The notes under the pieces were generated by a model. The model made no database searches. It was not told the origin of the DNA and saw only the letters and a program-made list of their open reading frames with translations. This document shows, one piece after another, positions 1 through 6,420 of a stretch of 10,450 bases of DNA (positions within the stretch are counted from its first letter, which is position 1; each line of letters begins with the position of its first letter). The stretch spans positions 1-10,450 of the forward strand of contig CAYJGG010000063.1 of the NCBI GenBank assembly GCA_964369915.1. Reading direction: 5' to 3'. Origin of the DNA: RGIG3102 sp964369915 (GTDB lineage Bacteria > Bacillota > Clostridia > Oscillospirales > Ruminococcaceae). The translations under genes were made by a program, and so were the position numbers.

Positions 1-9
1 ATAACAATA

Positions 10-39
10 AAGGAATGGCGAACGCCATTCCTTATTTTT
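10..39. terminator. Rho-independent terminator, probably bidirectional
   Basis: Inverted repeat AAGGAATGGC (10-19) / GCCATTCCTT (24-33) with the 4-nt loop GAAC. On the plus strand it runs straight into TTATTTTT (32-39), the expected U-tract, so it should end a plus-strand gene lying left of the window. Read on the minus strand the tail is only CCTTTATTG, a weaker U-tract, but the site lies about 70 nt beyond the stop of the GNAT gene and may also end that transcript. Confidence 0.8.
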
Positions 40-108
40 CTAGTATTTTATTAAAATTTCTTCACGAGTAGTAAGCTATTGTAAATCGTTTTATTTTATA
101 GTATATTC

Positions 109-549
109 TTATTTTTTGAATAACTTCAAAAAATTCTTTTGATCTTTTTTGCTTTCGTATCCGCATCTACTATAAAATAAATGTGCACCTAATCTTGTTT
201 CACCAGACATTAACCGAACTCCAGCTGCGCCTGTTTCCTCTGCCCAATTTTCAATATGCTCTAGTAATGATTTACCTATTCCATTTCCCTCATACTCTTT
301 TAATACAGCAATCCCCATAATATTTTTTAAATGCGGCGCATAAATTACATCATAATCAGTAGCGTGAACATAAGCTACTACATTATTTTCAGATTCTGCC
401 ACAAAGATTTTATCTTTTGAGCTTGCTAATAATATTTCTAACTTTTTCATAGTTTGCTCTTTGCCATATTCATATCCCATTTGCTGAATATTAATTTTAT
501 CTATATCCTGAGCATCACAAACCCTGCATTCTCTAATTACATATTTCAT
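109..549 (-). CDS. GNAT-family N-acetyltransferase
   Basis: A 146-residue protein of the size of a single GNAT domain, which transfers an acetyl group from acetyl-CoA to an amine on a small molecule or protein; the substrate cannot be told. The acetyl-CoA pyrophosphate-binding loop is visible as EGNGIG (residues 87-92, a variant of Q/RxxGxG/A), preceded by the beta-strand MGIAVL and followed by a helix. The late motif HLFYSRCGYE (123-132) matches motif B, where a Tyr often acts as general acid. The ATG has an AGAGG ribosome binding site (557-561) 7 nt upstream. The gene lies 56 bp downstream of the glutaredoxin-like gene on the same strand with no convincing promoter between, so the two are probably co-transcribed. 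No signal peptide or membrane segment, so cytoplasmic. The family call is firm; the specific role is unknown. Confidence 0.88.
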   Translation of the reverse strand: MKYVIRECRVCDAQDIDKINIQQMGYEYGKEQTMKKLEILLASSKDKIFVAESENNVVAYVHATDYDVIYAPHLKNIMGIAVLKEYEGNGIGKSLLEHIENWAEETGAAGVRLMSGETRLGAHLFYSRCGYESKKDQKNFLKLFKK

Positions 550-605
550 AACATTACCTCTAAAAAAATTATTTAACAGGATATTCTCTTTAAATATAAA
601 GTAGT

Positions 606-875
606 TTACTGCTTATTTTTAATTATTTCAAGTGCCTCTTTAACGTATAAAGTTTCAGTTCCGTCTTCAAATCTAATAAAAGGCATACCTAATAGATTTC
701 TCTCTTTTACACTCACATAAAACGGATGATTATCTCTTAAATTTAAATACTCTTTTAGATGAGTAAAATTTGTTGCAAGATTACGAAACTCAGTTTTAAC
801 TCCTGCATCTTTTAATTTCATTAATGCGTACAGCGTGTCTTGGCAATAGCTACTTCCTATAACAACTACTTTCAT
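606..875 (-). CDS. Monothiol glutaredoxin-like (thioredoxin-fold) small protein
   Basis: An 89-residue single-domain protein with a glutaredoxin-like pattern: an N-terminal strand KVVVIGSS, an active-site loop SYCQDT with one Cys (C11) and Thr in place of the second Cys (CxxT), and a cis-proline loop GMPF (P65) followed by a strand and DGTETL. These are the landmarks of the thioredoxin fold. With a single catalytic Cys it would act through mixed disulfides, for example with a low-molecular-weight thiol, rather than as a dithiol reductase. The true partner is unknown, and Bacillota often carry such uncharacterised glutaredoxin-related proteins. The start is supported by AAAGGAGAG (882-890), 6 nt upstream of the ATG. 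It is first in a two-gene minus-strand unit with the GNAT gene and is divergent from proC. Confidence 0.75.
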   Translation of the reverse strand: MKVVVIGSSYCQDTLYALMKLKDAGVKTEFRNLATNFTHLKEYLNLRDNHPFYVSVKERNLLGMPFIRFEDGTETLYVKEALEIIKNKQ

Positions 876-906
876 AAAATTCTCTCCTTTTATTATTTAA
901 AAACTA

Positions 907-923
907 TATATTTACTAAATATA
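907..923. repeat. 17-bp palindrome in the glutaredoxin/proC divergent promoter region
   Basis: TATATTTA (907-914) and TAAATATA (916-923) are perfect 8-bp inverted arms around a single C. The palindrome covers the -35 hexamer of the proC promoter and the candidate -10 of the minus-strand promoter, the place where a repressor dimer would control both genes. The arms are pure A/T, so chance formation in this AT-rich DNA is a real alternative. Confidence 0.4.
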
Positions 924-938
924 CTTATTGTGCTACAA
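909..938 (-). promoter_or_regulatory. Candidate promoter for the glutaredoxin-GNAT unit
   Basis: Minus-strand reading gives -35 TTGTAG (complement of 933-938), an 18-nt spacer and -10 TAAATA (complement of 909-914). Both hexamers are imperfect, but the site is 34 bp from the gene start and lies opposite the proC promoter, each -10 falling on the other's -35. Other AT-rich -10 choices nearby cannot be excluded. Confidence 0.4.
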
Positions 939-939
939 T
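911..939 (+). promoter_or_regulatory. Sigma-A-type promoter of proC
   Basis: -35 TTTACT (911-916), 17-nt spacer, -10 TACAAT (934-939): four of six and five of six matches to the consensus hexamers at ideal spacing. Transcription would start near 946, giving a leader of about 24 nt that contains the proC ribosome binding site. Confidence 0.75.
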
Positions 940-954
940 TTAATTATATTATTA

Positions 955-961
955 AAAGGAG
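955..961 (+). promoter_or_regulatory. Ribosome binding site that fixes the proC start
   Basis: AAAGGAG, 8 nt before the ATG at 970. It selects that ATG over an in-frame TTG at 928, which would add 14 residues but lies upstream of the -10 hexamer and so would not be in the mRNA. Confidence 0.85.
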
Positions 962-969
962 TAAAAATT

Positions 970-1764
970 ATGAAAATTGGATTTATTGGAGCTGGTAATA
1001 TGGCATCAGCTATGATTAGCGGTATTATAACATCAAAAAAAGCAAAAGCGAGCGACATATTAGTTTCGGATAGTATGGCTACTCAACTTAAAGCATTAAA
1101 TAAAAAATATAATGTAAGCACTTTTTTAGACAATACTGAAGTTGCAAAAAATGCTGATATAATTTTTATAGCAGTAAAGCCTCATTTATATAAAATAGTT
1201 TTAAATGAAATTTCTTCTAATTTAAATAAAAGTAAAGTGATTATTTCTATCGCTCCTGGAAAAACTTTAAAGGAACTCGAAAGTTGGATTTTTCCTAGTG
1301 CAAAAATAATTAGAACAATGCCAAACACCCCGTCTATGGTTTTAGAAGGAATGACTGCTGTTTGTAAAAATGAGTTTGTTTTAGAGGAAGAATTTAATAA
1401 AGTTATAGATATTCTAAACGGATTTAGTAAAACTGAAATTATCACTGAAAATTTATTTGATGCAGTTGCCGCTGTTAGTGGTAGTAGTCCAGCTTATGTT
1501 TATATGTTTATTGAGGCTATGGCAGATGGTGCCGTTTTACACGGAATGAGCAGGGCTTCAGCTTATAAATTTGCCGCTCAAGCTGTTTTAGGCTCTGCAA
1601 AAATGGTTTTAGAAACGGGCGAACATCCTGGTAAATTAAAAGATAATGTTTGTTCTCCTGGTGGCTCAACCATTGAAGCTGTAAAAGTTTTAGAAGAAAT
1701 GGGAATGCGCGCGGCCATTATAAATGCTATGAAAGCCTGCCATGATAAATCAAAAATACTATAA
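970..1764 (+). CDS. proC: Pyrroline-5-carboxylate reductase
   Basis: A 264-residue cytoplasmic enzyme catalysing the last step of proline synthesis, the NAD(P)H-dependent reduction of 1-pyrroline-5-carboxylate to L-proline. The N-terminal Rossmann motif is GAGNMA (residues 7-12), IFIAVKP (65-71) follows the third strand, and TMPNTP (116-121) is the conserved substrate-side loop. The C-terminal helical dimerisation domain carries SGSSPAY (170-176) and the family signature around PGKLKDNVCSPGGST (220-234). Length is typical (about 265-280). The start at 970 is chosen from the ribosome binding site and promoter position and gives the expected N-terminus MKIGFIGAG. The gene is monocistronic: a promoter lies directly upstream and a strong terminator directly downstream. 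No other proline-synthesis genes (proA, proB) are in the window. Confidence 0.96.
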   Translation: MKIGFIGAGNMASAMISGIITSKKAKASDILVSDSMATQLKALNKKYNVSTFLDNTEVAKNADIIFIAVKPHLYKIVLNEISSNLNKSKVIISIAPGKTLKELESWIFPSAKIIRTMPNTPSMVLEGMTAVCKNEFVLEEEFNKVIDILNGFSKTEIITENLFDAVAAVSGSSPAYVYMFIEAMADGAVLHGMSRASAYKFAAQAVLGSAKMVLETGEHPGKLKDNVCSPGGSTIEAVKVLEEMGMRAAIINAMKACHDKSKIL

Positions 1765-1766
1765 AT

Positions 1767-1800
1767 AAAAATAGGAATTCTAATGAATTCCTATTTTTTT
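1767..1800. terminator. Bidirectional Rho-independent terminator between convergent genes
   Basis: A perfect 14-bp stem, AAAAATAGGAATTC (1767-1780) / GAATTCCTATTTTT (1785-1798), with a TAAT loop. Each strand provides its own U-tract, so one element ends both proC (stop 2 nt upstream) and the FtsA-like gene (stop at 1804 on the other strand). Confidence 0.93.
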
Positions 1801-1803
1801 ATT

Positions 1804-3840
1804 TTATGATGTGAATTTTATTTCAATGTAATCCTTATCTTTTATTACGCTAATAAATTCAGCCTCATGACCGTTAATACTCATACTCTCAACGCCCACT
1901 TGATTATTTGCATCAAATTCAATATGATTTAAAACTTCTAATAATTGATGAGGTTGTAAATCATCTTTTGCAGGCAGTGTTGTCGGTTTGCCATTTAAAA
2001 TAATTTGAATTGCAGCAGTGCCTTTTTTCTCTTGTTTTAGCTCTCTTGCTTTTTTTAATTCATTTATTCTATCTTGCAAATCATCTTTTTTCTCTACAAC
2101 TGTTGTTAAAATATCATTATCTTCAAGTTTATAGTTTTCATCAAGTAGAGTATTATCTTTATAAATATTAATTTGATTAATCTCTACACCTATTTTTTTA
2201 CATAAATCTTTAATTGAAAAATCTTTAACTAATTTTAAATTATCTTCATTTTGTATTTTATAATCTAGGTCTTTACTTTCTTTATTCACTAAAACTGTAG
2301 GAAGAAAATTGAATTTTTGCGAATCTAAAAATACATTTAATGGCTTTTCGTCTTTTAAAATATCTAGGATTTTAACCGTTGGCAGTTTTCCGCTAACTGC
2401 TGGAATTATTTGAATTTTATCCCATTTTTTTACAAAAGTATTTAATGTTGTTGGTTTTTCATTTAATAAAATCTGTGCCGGCTGTCCTATTTCGCCTTTA
2501 TATAATTTTTCTTTATCATCGATAGTAAATCTTAAATCAGCACCTGAACGCCCTAGTATTTCTTTAGTTTTGTAGCCACCCATCAATAAAACATCGATAA
2601 CTTTTAAATTATTCGTATCAAACACTTTGAATTTTTTATCGTTTAAGAATATATTAGAAAAATTATAGCCTTTATCATTAATTGATGTAACACCAATTCC
2701 AATAGGAGTTACAAATTCAGGGCTTGTTAGCGCCTGTTTTGAAACTACTATTGATTTAATATAATTACTTCCACTAACTGCAATTCTTGAAACAGGAATA
2801 TTTAATTTTTCAGCGATAACCTGTGGTAAACTTGGAATTAAACTACCACCACCCACTAAAAATACAGCCGATGGAGATGTGCCGTTTATATCAGTTATTG
2901 TTTGAGTTATAGAGTCCGCTAGTGCGTCTACTGAAGGCATTATTGTATTATAGAAATCTTTTGAAGTTATATTATGTTCTACTCCTAAAATATCTTTATA
3001 TGTAATGCTTCCTTTACTTGCCATAACTTTCATTTCTTCTGCAGTCCCAAAATCAACAAGATAGTATTTTATAATTTCCTCGGTTATTTCATCGCCAGCA
3101 ATAGTTGCCATTGCATAAGCCACTATGCTGCCATTTTTTGAAATTGCAATATCCGAAGTTCCCGCTCCTATATCAACTAAAGCTATATTAATCAGCCTTA
3201 CTTCTGGCGGTACTATAACGTTCATAGCGGCAATCGGCTCTAATGTAAGGCTTGTAACTTCTAATTTATTTTTTTCCATTACAGCATACAAACTCTCAAC
3301 AACCATACTCGGCAAAAACGCCGCAATAACTTCAACTTCAGCCTCTTTACCCCTATGTCCTTTAATGGCTTTCATCGTGTAGCCGTCTAGTTTATATCCT
3401 ATAATGCTATATCCAACGCAAAAATATGCTAAATCATCTAGCTTTTCGCCTTCTAAATCTATTCTTTTTTGAGCAGTTGCGATTGCTTCCATCTCAAAAG
3501 ATTGAGCTAACTCTTCTGAAATTGGCTCTTTTGTTGGAATATCTATTTTAACTAAAACTCTTTCGGTTTTTAAAGAACGTCCAGCCGCTGCAATGGCAAC
3601 AGATGAAAACTTATTACCACTTCTAGTTTCAAGCTCTTTTTTCACCTTTGCTACAACTTTTGCAACTTCGTCTATATCTTCTATTTGCCCATCAAGCATC
3701 GAACGTTTTGAGTGTGGGATAACTTCATAATCCACAACAGAAAATTTATCGTCGATCATTTTTCCAATAATTCCAACGACAGTTCTCGTTCCTATATCTA
3801 AAGAAAAAATTAGGTCTTTGTCTATTTTTTTTCGAGCCAT
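1804..3840 (-). CDS. FtsA-like actin-fold ATPase with long C-terminal extension
   Basis: A 678-residue protein of the FtsA/PilM branch of the actin-like ATPase superfamily. The ATPase core spans about residues 10-385: phosphate-1 motif SLDIGTRTV (13-21), an FtsA-type SHS2-like insert around 95-205, phosphate-2 motif VDIGAGTSD (222-230) and adenosine motif VFLVGGGSLIP (326-336). FtsA itself is about 400-450 residues, bridges FtsZ to the membrane and ends in an amphipathic helix. Here no such helix is obvious; instead there are about 290 further residues, predicted beta-rich, with a charged helix near 582-605 (KKDDLQDRINELKKARELKQ). The extension repeats ILLNEKPTTL (457-466) as IILNGKPTTL (613-622). 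Start: ATG with AGAAAGGAA (3847-3855) 6 nt upstream. It has its own promoter but no terminator before it, so read-through from the glycan operon is possible. A role in division or envelope assembly is inferred; the gene name ftsA is withheld because canonical status is unclear. Confidence 0.82.
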   Translation of the reverse strand: MARKKIDKDLIFSLDIGTRTVVGIIGKMIDDKFSVVDYEVIPHSKRSMLDGQIEDIDEVAKVVAKVKKELETRSGNKFSSVAIAAAGRSLKTERVLVKIDIPTKEPISEELAQSFEMEAIATAQKRIDLEGEKLDDLAYFCVGYSIIGYKLDGYTMKAIKGHRGKEAEVEVIAAFLPSMVVESLYAVMEKNKLEVTSLTLEPIAAMNVIVPPEVRLINIALVDIGAGTSDIAISKNGSIVAYAMATIAGDEITEEIIKYYLVDFGTAEEMKVMASKGSITYKDILGVEHNITSKDFYNTIMPSVDALADSITQTITDINGTSPSAVFLVGGGSLIPSLPQVIAEKLNIPVSRIAVSGSNYIKSIVVSKQALTSPEFVTPIGIGVTSINDKGYNFSNIFLNDKKFKVFDTNNLKVIDVLLMGGYKTKEILGRSGADLRFTIDDKEKLYKGEIGQPAQILLNEKPTTLNTFVKKWDKIQIIPAVSGKLPTVKILDILKDEKPLNVFLDSQKFNFLPTVLVNKESKDLDYKIQNEDNLKLVKDFSIKDLCKKIGVEINQINIYKDNTLLDENYKLEDNDILTTVVEKKDDLQDRINELKKARELKQEKKGTAAIQIILNGKPTTLPAKDDLQPHQLLEVLNHIEFDANNQVGVESMSINGHEAEFISVIKDKDYIEIKFTS

Positions 3841-3882
3841 TTCAATTTCCTTTCTGCTTTCTTTTTACGTTATTTTAATATA

Positions 3883-3911
3883 ATTATATAATTAAATCAG
3901 TAAAATATCAA
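3883..3911 (-). promoter_or_regulatory. Near-consensus sigma-A promoter of the FtsA-like gene
   Basis: Minus-strand -35 TTGATA (complement of 3906-3911), 17-nt spacer, -10 TATAAT (complement of 3883-3888). Start of transcription is expected near 3876, leaving a leader of about 36 nt with the AGAAAGGAA site. The -35 sits 10 bp past the stop codon of the upstream gene. The -10 lies inside a 14-bp A/T palindrome (3881-3894), probably by chance. Confidence 0.85.
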
Positions 3912-3921
3912 GAACAGGATT

Positions 3922-4284
3922 TTACAGCTTTTCTATTATATTTTTTATCTGTTTTTCTTTTAAAAAAGTTATAAACATTCTGCCTTCTAAATGTTTAATA
4001 ATTAGTATATTTATTTTTAATATTTTTAAATTATAAAATGAAAAACTTATGATTTTATCTAGTTTTAATGTTTTTTCTATTTTTAAAAATCTACCTGTTT
4101 TTTTTATTAAATTTTCATTATCTATAATGTAAATTAAATTTTTTAAATAAAAAAACAGCCATACTGCTAAAACAAGTCCTATAATTAAATATTCGATATT
4201 ATTATAATAAAAGTATAATAAAAAAGCAAAACTTAGAATAATTAAAGGAAAAACTACATAAATTAAAAACGGGCTTTTATACAT
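3922..4284 (-). CDS. Small membrane protein: two helices plus PH-like tail
   Basis: A 120-residue protein of no recognised function. Two hydrophobic stretches, about residues 6-27 and 31-47, are separated by a short polar turn (YYNNIEY), predicting a helical hairpin in the cytoplasmic membrane. The remaining 70 or so residues are alternating beta-like segments with basic residues (DNENLIKKTGRFLKIEKTL), then strands and a final helix ending IIEKL. This two-helix-plus-beta layout resembles bacterial PH-domain (YdbS/bPH2-like) proteins, but the match is only architectural. Start: ATG with AGAAAGGAA (4295-4303), 10 nt upstream. It follows the membrane GT2 gene after 54 bp with no terminator, so it is probably the last gene of the glycan operon. 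The coding sequence is unusually rich in A/T and in Ile, Leu and Lys. Confidence 0.65.
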   Translation of the reverse strand: MYKSPFLIYVVFPLIILSFAFLLYFYYNNIEYLIIGLVLAVWLFFYLKNLIYIIDNENLIKKTGRFLKIEKTLKLDKIISFSFYNLKILKINILIIKHLEGRMFITFLKEKQIKNIIEKL

Positions 4285-4338
4285 AATTTTAAAATTCCTT
4301 TCTTTAAAATTAGTTTGTATAAAAACCCTTATTTTATT

Positions 4339-5277
4339 CTATTTTGTTATTTTTTTAATACTCTCAACGGTGTATTGCTTTTTAGTAAACACTAAATTTA
4401 ATATTAAAGCTAAATATTTTGTGATTATTGATAAGATTATAAATAATCCAAAAAATCCAAAAGATGTTACAAGCATAGTTGTTGTCCAGCCTTCTTGCAC
4501 AGGTAAAAAAAGAAAAGCTACCACTGTGTAAACTCCACTTACCAAAACTATAAACGCCATAATTAAACTTAAACTCATACTAACTTTATATCCAATATCC
4601 GTAAATAAAATTAAAGAATTTATAGCAAGTTCTTGTTTTTGCTCTCTTTTTTCATTAAATACATTTATCTCTTTTGTCTTTTTATATTTAATCTCACCAA
4701 CTTTTAATCCACAAGAAGCATAAACAGCCTTTCTATAAACTGTTTTAACTCCCATAGATTTTACTCTATTTATCCCACGTCTTGAAATAATTGAAAATCT
4801 TTGAGTTCCTATTTTAAACTGCATATTAGAAAACTTATTAAATAAACTATAAAACAGTTTTGATGTGAATTTTTGTTTATCATCGTTTGCCGCAAAAACT
4901 ATATCATTCCCCTCAAGGCTTTTATAATAAATATCTAAAATTAAATTTTTATCATAATCAATTCCAGCACTTTCAAATTCAAACACGAAATCTCCAACAG
5001 CTAAATCAACTCCAGCCACCATTGCATTTTCTTTTCCTTGATAAAAGCTAGTGTCTAAAACAGTTAAACTTTTCACCTTTTCAGTTTCGCAAAATTCTTC
5101 TATTAATTTCGTTGTGTTATCGCTTGATTTATCATTTACGCAGATTATTTCATATGTTGTGAATTTTTCGCTTAGCACTGAATTTACTGTTTTTAAAAAT
5201 TCTGTTATCCTATCGCTCTCATTATGTAAATAAACAACAGCCGACACAAAATTCTTTTCTTTATTAATCGTTTGCAT
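4339..5277 (-). CDS. Membrane-anchored GT2 glycosyltransferase (polyprenyl-phosphate type)
   Basis: A 312-residue protein with an N-terminal GT-A domain of family GT2 and two C-terminal membrane helices (about 233-258 and 266-296). This layout is typical of enzymes that move a sugar from a nucleotide donor to polyprenyl phosphate on the cytoplasmic face (ArnC/GtrB/DPM group). The nucleotide-binding strands show as AVVYLHNES (13-21) and IICVNDKSSDNT (44-55). The segment where these enzymes carry the metal-binding DxD reads FEFESAGIDYD (99-109), so Asp is replaced by Glu (E100, E102). The ATG is preceded by AGGAGG and overlaps the end of the FAD oxidoreductase gene by 14 nt, which implies translational coupling. 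It ends with TAG. Donor sugar and acceptor are unknown; altered or lost catalysis is possible because of the ExE substitution. Confidence 0.83.
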   Translation of the reverse strand: MQTINKEKNFVSAVVYLHNESDRITEFLKTVNSVLSEKFTTYEIICVNDKSSDNTTKLIEEFCETEKVKSLTVLDTSFYQGKENAMVAGVDLAVGDFVFEFESAGIDYDKNLILDIYYKSLEGNDIVFAANDDKQKFTSKLFYSLFNKFSNMQFKIGTQRFSIISRRGINRVKSMGVKTVYRKAVYASCGLKVGEIKYKKTKEINVFNEKREQKQELAINSLILFTDIGYKVSMSLSLIMAFIVLVSGVYTVVAFLFLPVQEGWTTTMLVTSFGFFGLFIILSIITKYLALILNLVFTKKQYTVESIKKITK

Positions 5278-6394
5278 CTAAAACCTCCTGCAAATCATAA
5301 ACTGTATTTATCTTGCCAGATAAAACACTAACAAAACTCGGATTTTTTGAAAATTCTCTTACTAGAGTTGGCCTAGAATCGTCTATTTCACTTAATTTTA
5401 AAATAGGTTTCATTGAAAATAAGCTATCAACATGAGTGAACGTAAAATCATCTTTTAGATATTTTCTAGCTAGTTGCGACATGTATCCCCAAGCAGATTC
5501 TGGCTTATTTTTACAATCATTGCAGTTTCCAAGTCTTTGTGGAGTGCAAAAATCTTCGTTTCCTTCTTGGCAAATAAACGTTGGTAATTTATCAAAAGAA
5601 GTTATATGCGGAGTAAATGTAACGCTTGTTAATGAGTGAAATCCAGTTTTTCCAAAAGGCATTATTGAAAAAAACGGCCCGTCCATAACAGTTATCCCAA
5701 CGTCTTTTAATTTATCATCAGCTTTGCAAATAATTAATTCGCATAGTTCGTATTTAATTGGAAATGTTTCAAATCCAGCTAATGTATTTATTTGATTAAC
5801 TGAGGCATACGTGCTATTTAAAACAAATTTTGAATAAATAGTTTGCCCGTCTTTTAAACTAATTTTATACTCAGTTTCTTCTTTTTCAATTTTGGTTATA
5901 TGAGTGGAGTATAAAATGGTGATATTATCTTTAAATTCACTAACCTTTTTTAATAAATCATCTCTTAAAATATGTCCATCATAGGTGTATTCTTTTGTTA
6001 TAAATGTTCCATCACACATATCTTCTTTAAAATAAGTGGTGTTACTTATTGTATCACATAAAATATCACTATCTTTGCAAAATTTTTCAAACTGGTCTTT
6101 ATTTGTCCAAGAAAAGTTTTTGCTTGTTGCGTATATTTTTGTAAAATCAGATTTTATACTATCTGGATAATCAACGCAGAATTTATCAAAATAATTTTTG
6201 CTTTTTAATGCAGTTGAAATACTTCTTGGATAATGATATCCCATATGCACCCTTGCTTGATTTATATAAGTTGCCCTTTTAAAAGGAGCAGAATCCATCT
6301 CTAAAACAAGCACATTATCCCCTTTTTTAGCGCAGTAAACCGCACTATAAAGCCCATACAAACCAGCGCCAATTATTATTCTATCGTATTTCAT
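5264..6394 (-). CDS. FAD-dependent oxidoreductase of a sugar-modification cluster
   Basis: A 376-residue flavoprotein of the DAO/glutathione-reductase-like superfamily. The N-terminal dinucleotide-binding fold is clear: IIIGAGLYGL (6-15, GxGxxG) and LVLEMD ending the second strand with E32 for the ribose. The segment NQARVHMGYHYPRS (45-58), with H50 and H54, lies where related enzymes place residues near the flavin. An insert at 275-294 holds four cysteines as C-x7-C-x7-C-x2-C. The C-terminal motif FVSVLSGKINTV (354-365) fits the returning FAD-binding segment. It presumably oxidises or rearranges a sugar or amino-sugar intermediate; a UDP-galactopyranose-mutase-like role is an alternative. 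Start: ATG with AGAAAGGAA (6406-6414), 11 nt upstream, 26 bp after the soluble GT2 gene. The superfamily call is firm; the substrate is unknown. Confidence 0.82.
   Translation of the reverse strand: MKYDRIIIGAGLYGLYSAVYCAKKGDNVLVLEMDSAPFKRATYINQARVHMGYHYPRSISTALKSKNYFDKFCVDYPDSIKSDFTKIYATSKNFSWTNKDQFEKFCKDSDILCDTISNTTYFKEDMCDGTFITKEYTYDGHILRDDLLKKVSEFKDNITILYSTHITKIEKEETEYKISLKDGQTIYSKFVLNSTYASVNQINTLAGFETFPIKYELCELIICKADDKLKDVGITVMDGPFFSIMPFGKTGFHSLTSVTFTPHITSFDKLPTFICQEGNEDFCTPQRLGNCNDCKNKPESAWGYMSQLARKYLKDDFTFTHVDSLFSMKPILKLSEIDDSRPTLVREFSKNPSFVSVLSGKINTVYDLQEVLDAND
5284..5288 (-). promoter_or_regulatory. Ribosome binding site for the membrane GT2 inside the FAD gene
   Basis: Minus-strand GGAGG (in AGGAGG), 6 nt before the ATG at 5277 and inside the last codons of the FAD oxidoreductase gene. 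It fixes the GT2 start and supports the 14-nt overlap as real. It is the strongest core ribosome binding site in the operon. Confidence 0.8.
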
Positions 6395-6420
6395 AATGTT
6401 GCTTATTCCTTTCTAATTTT

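Noticed and set aside
928..969. Longer proC start at an in-frame TTG giving 14 extra residues
   Set aside because: The TTG lies upstream of the -10 hexamer (934-939), has no ribosome binding site and adds residues before the standard MKIGFIGAG start; AAAGGAG precedes the ATG at 970.
1182..1445. Minus-strand open frame inside proC
   Set aside because: Antisense shadow of a well-supported gene; hydrophobic low-complexity product with no motif.
3125..3382. Plus-strand open frame inside the FtsA-like gene
   Set aside because: Antisense to the conserved ATPase core; no ribosome binding site or family features.
3881..3894. 14-bp palindrome TAATTATATAATTA over the -10 of the FtsA-like promoter as an operator
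   Set aside because: Composed only of A and T and arising naturally around a TATAAT box; nothing else supports protein binding.
5051..5233. Short plus-strand frame inside the membrane GT2 gene
   Set aside because: Shadow frame with Ser/Leu-rich product opposite the conserved GT2 nucleotide-binding region.
5436..5639. Plus-strand frame inside the FAD oxidoreductase gene
   Set aside because: Antisense to the Cys-cluster region of a recognisable flavoprotein; no support for expression.
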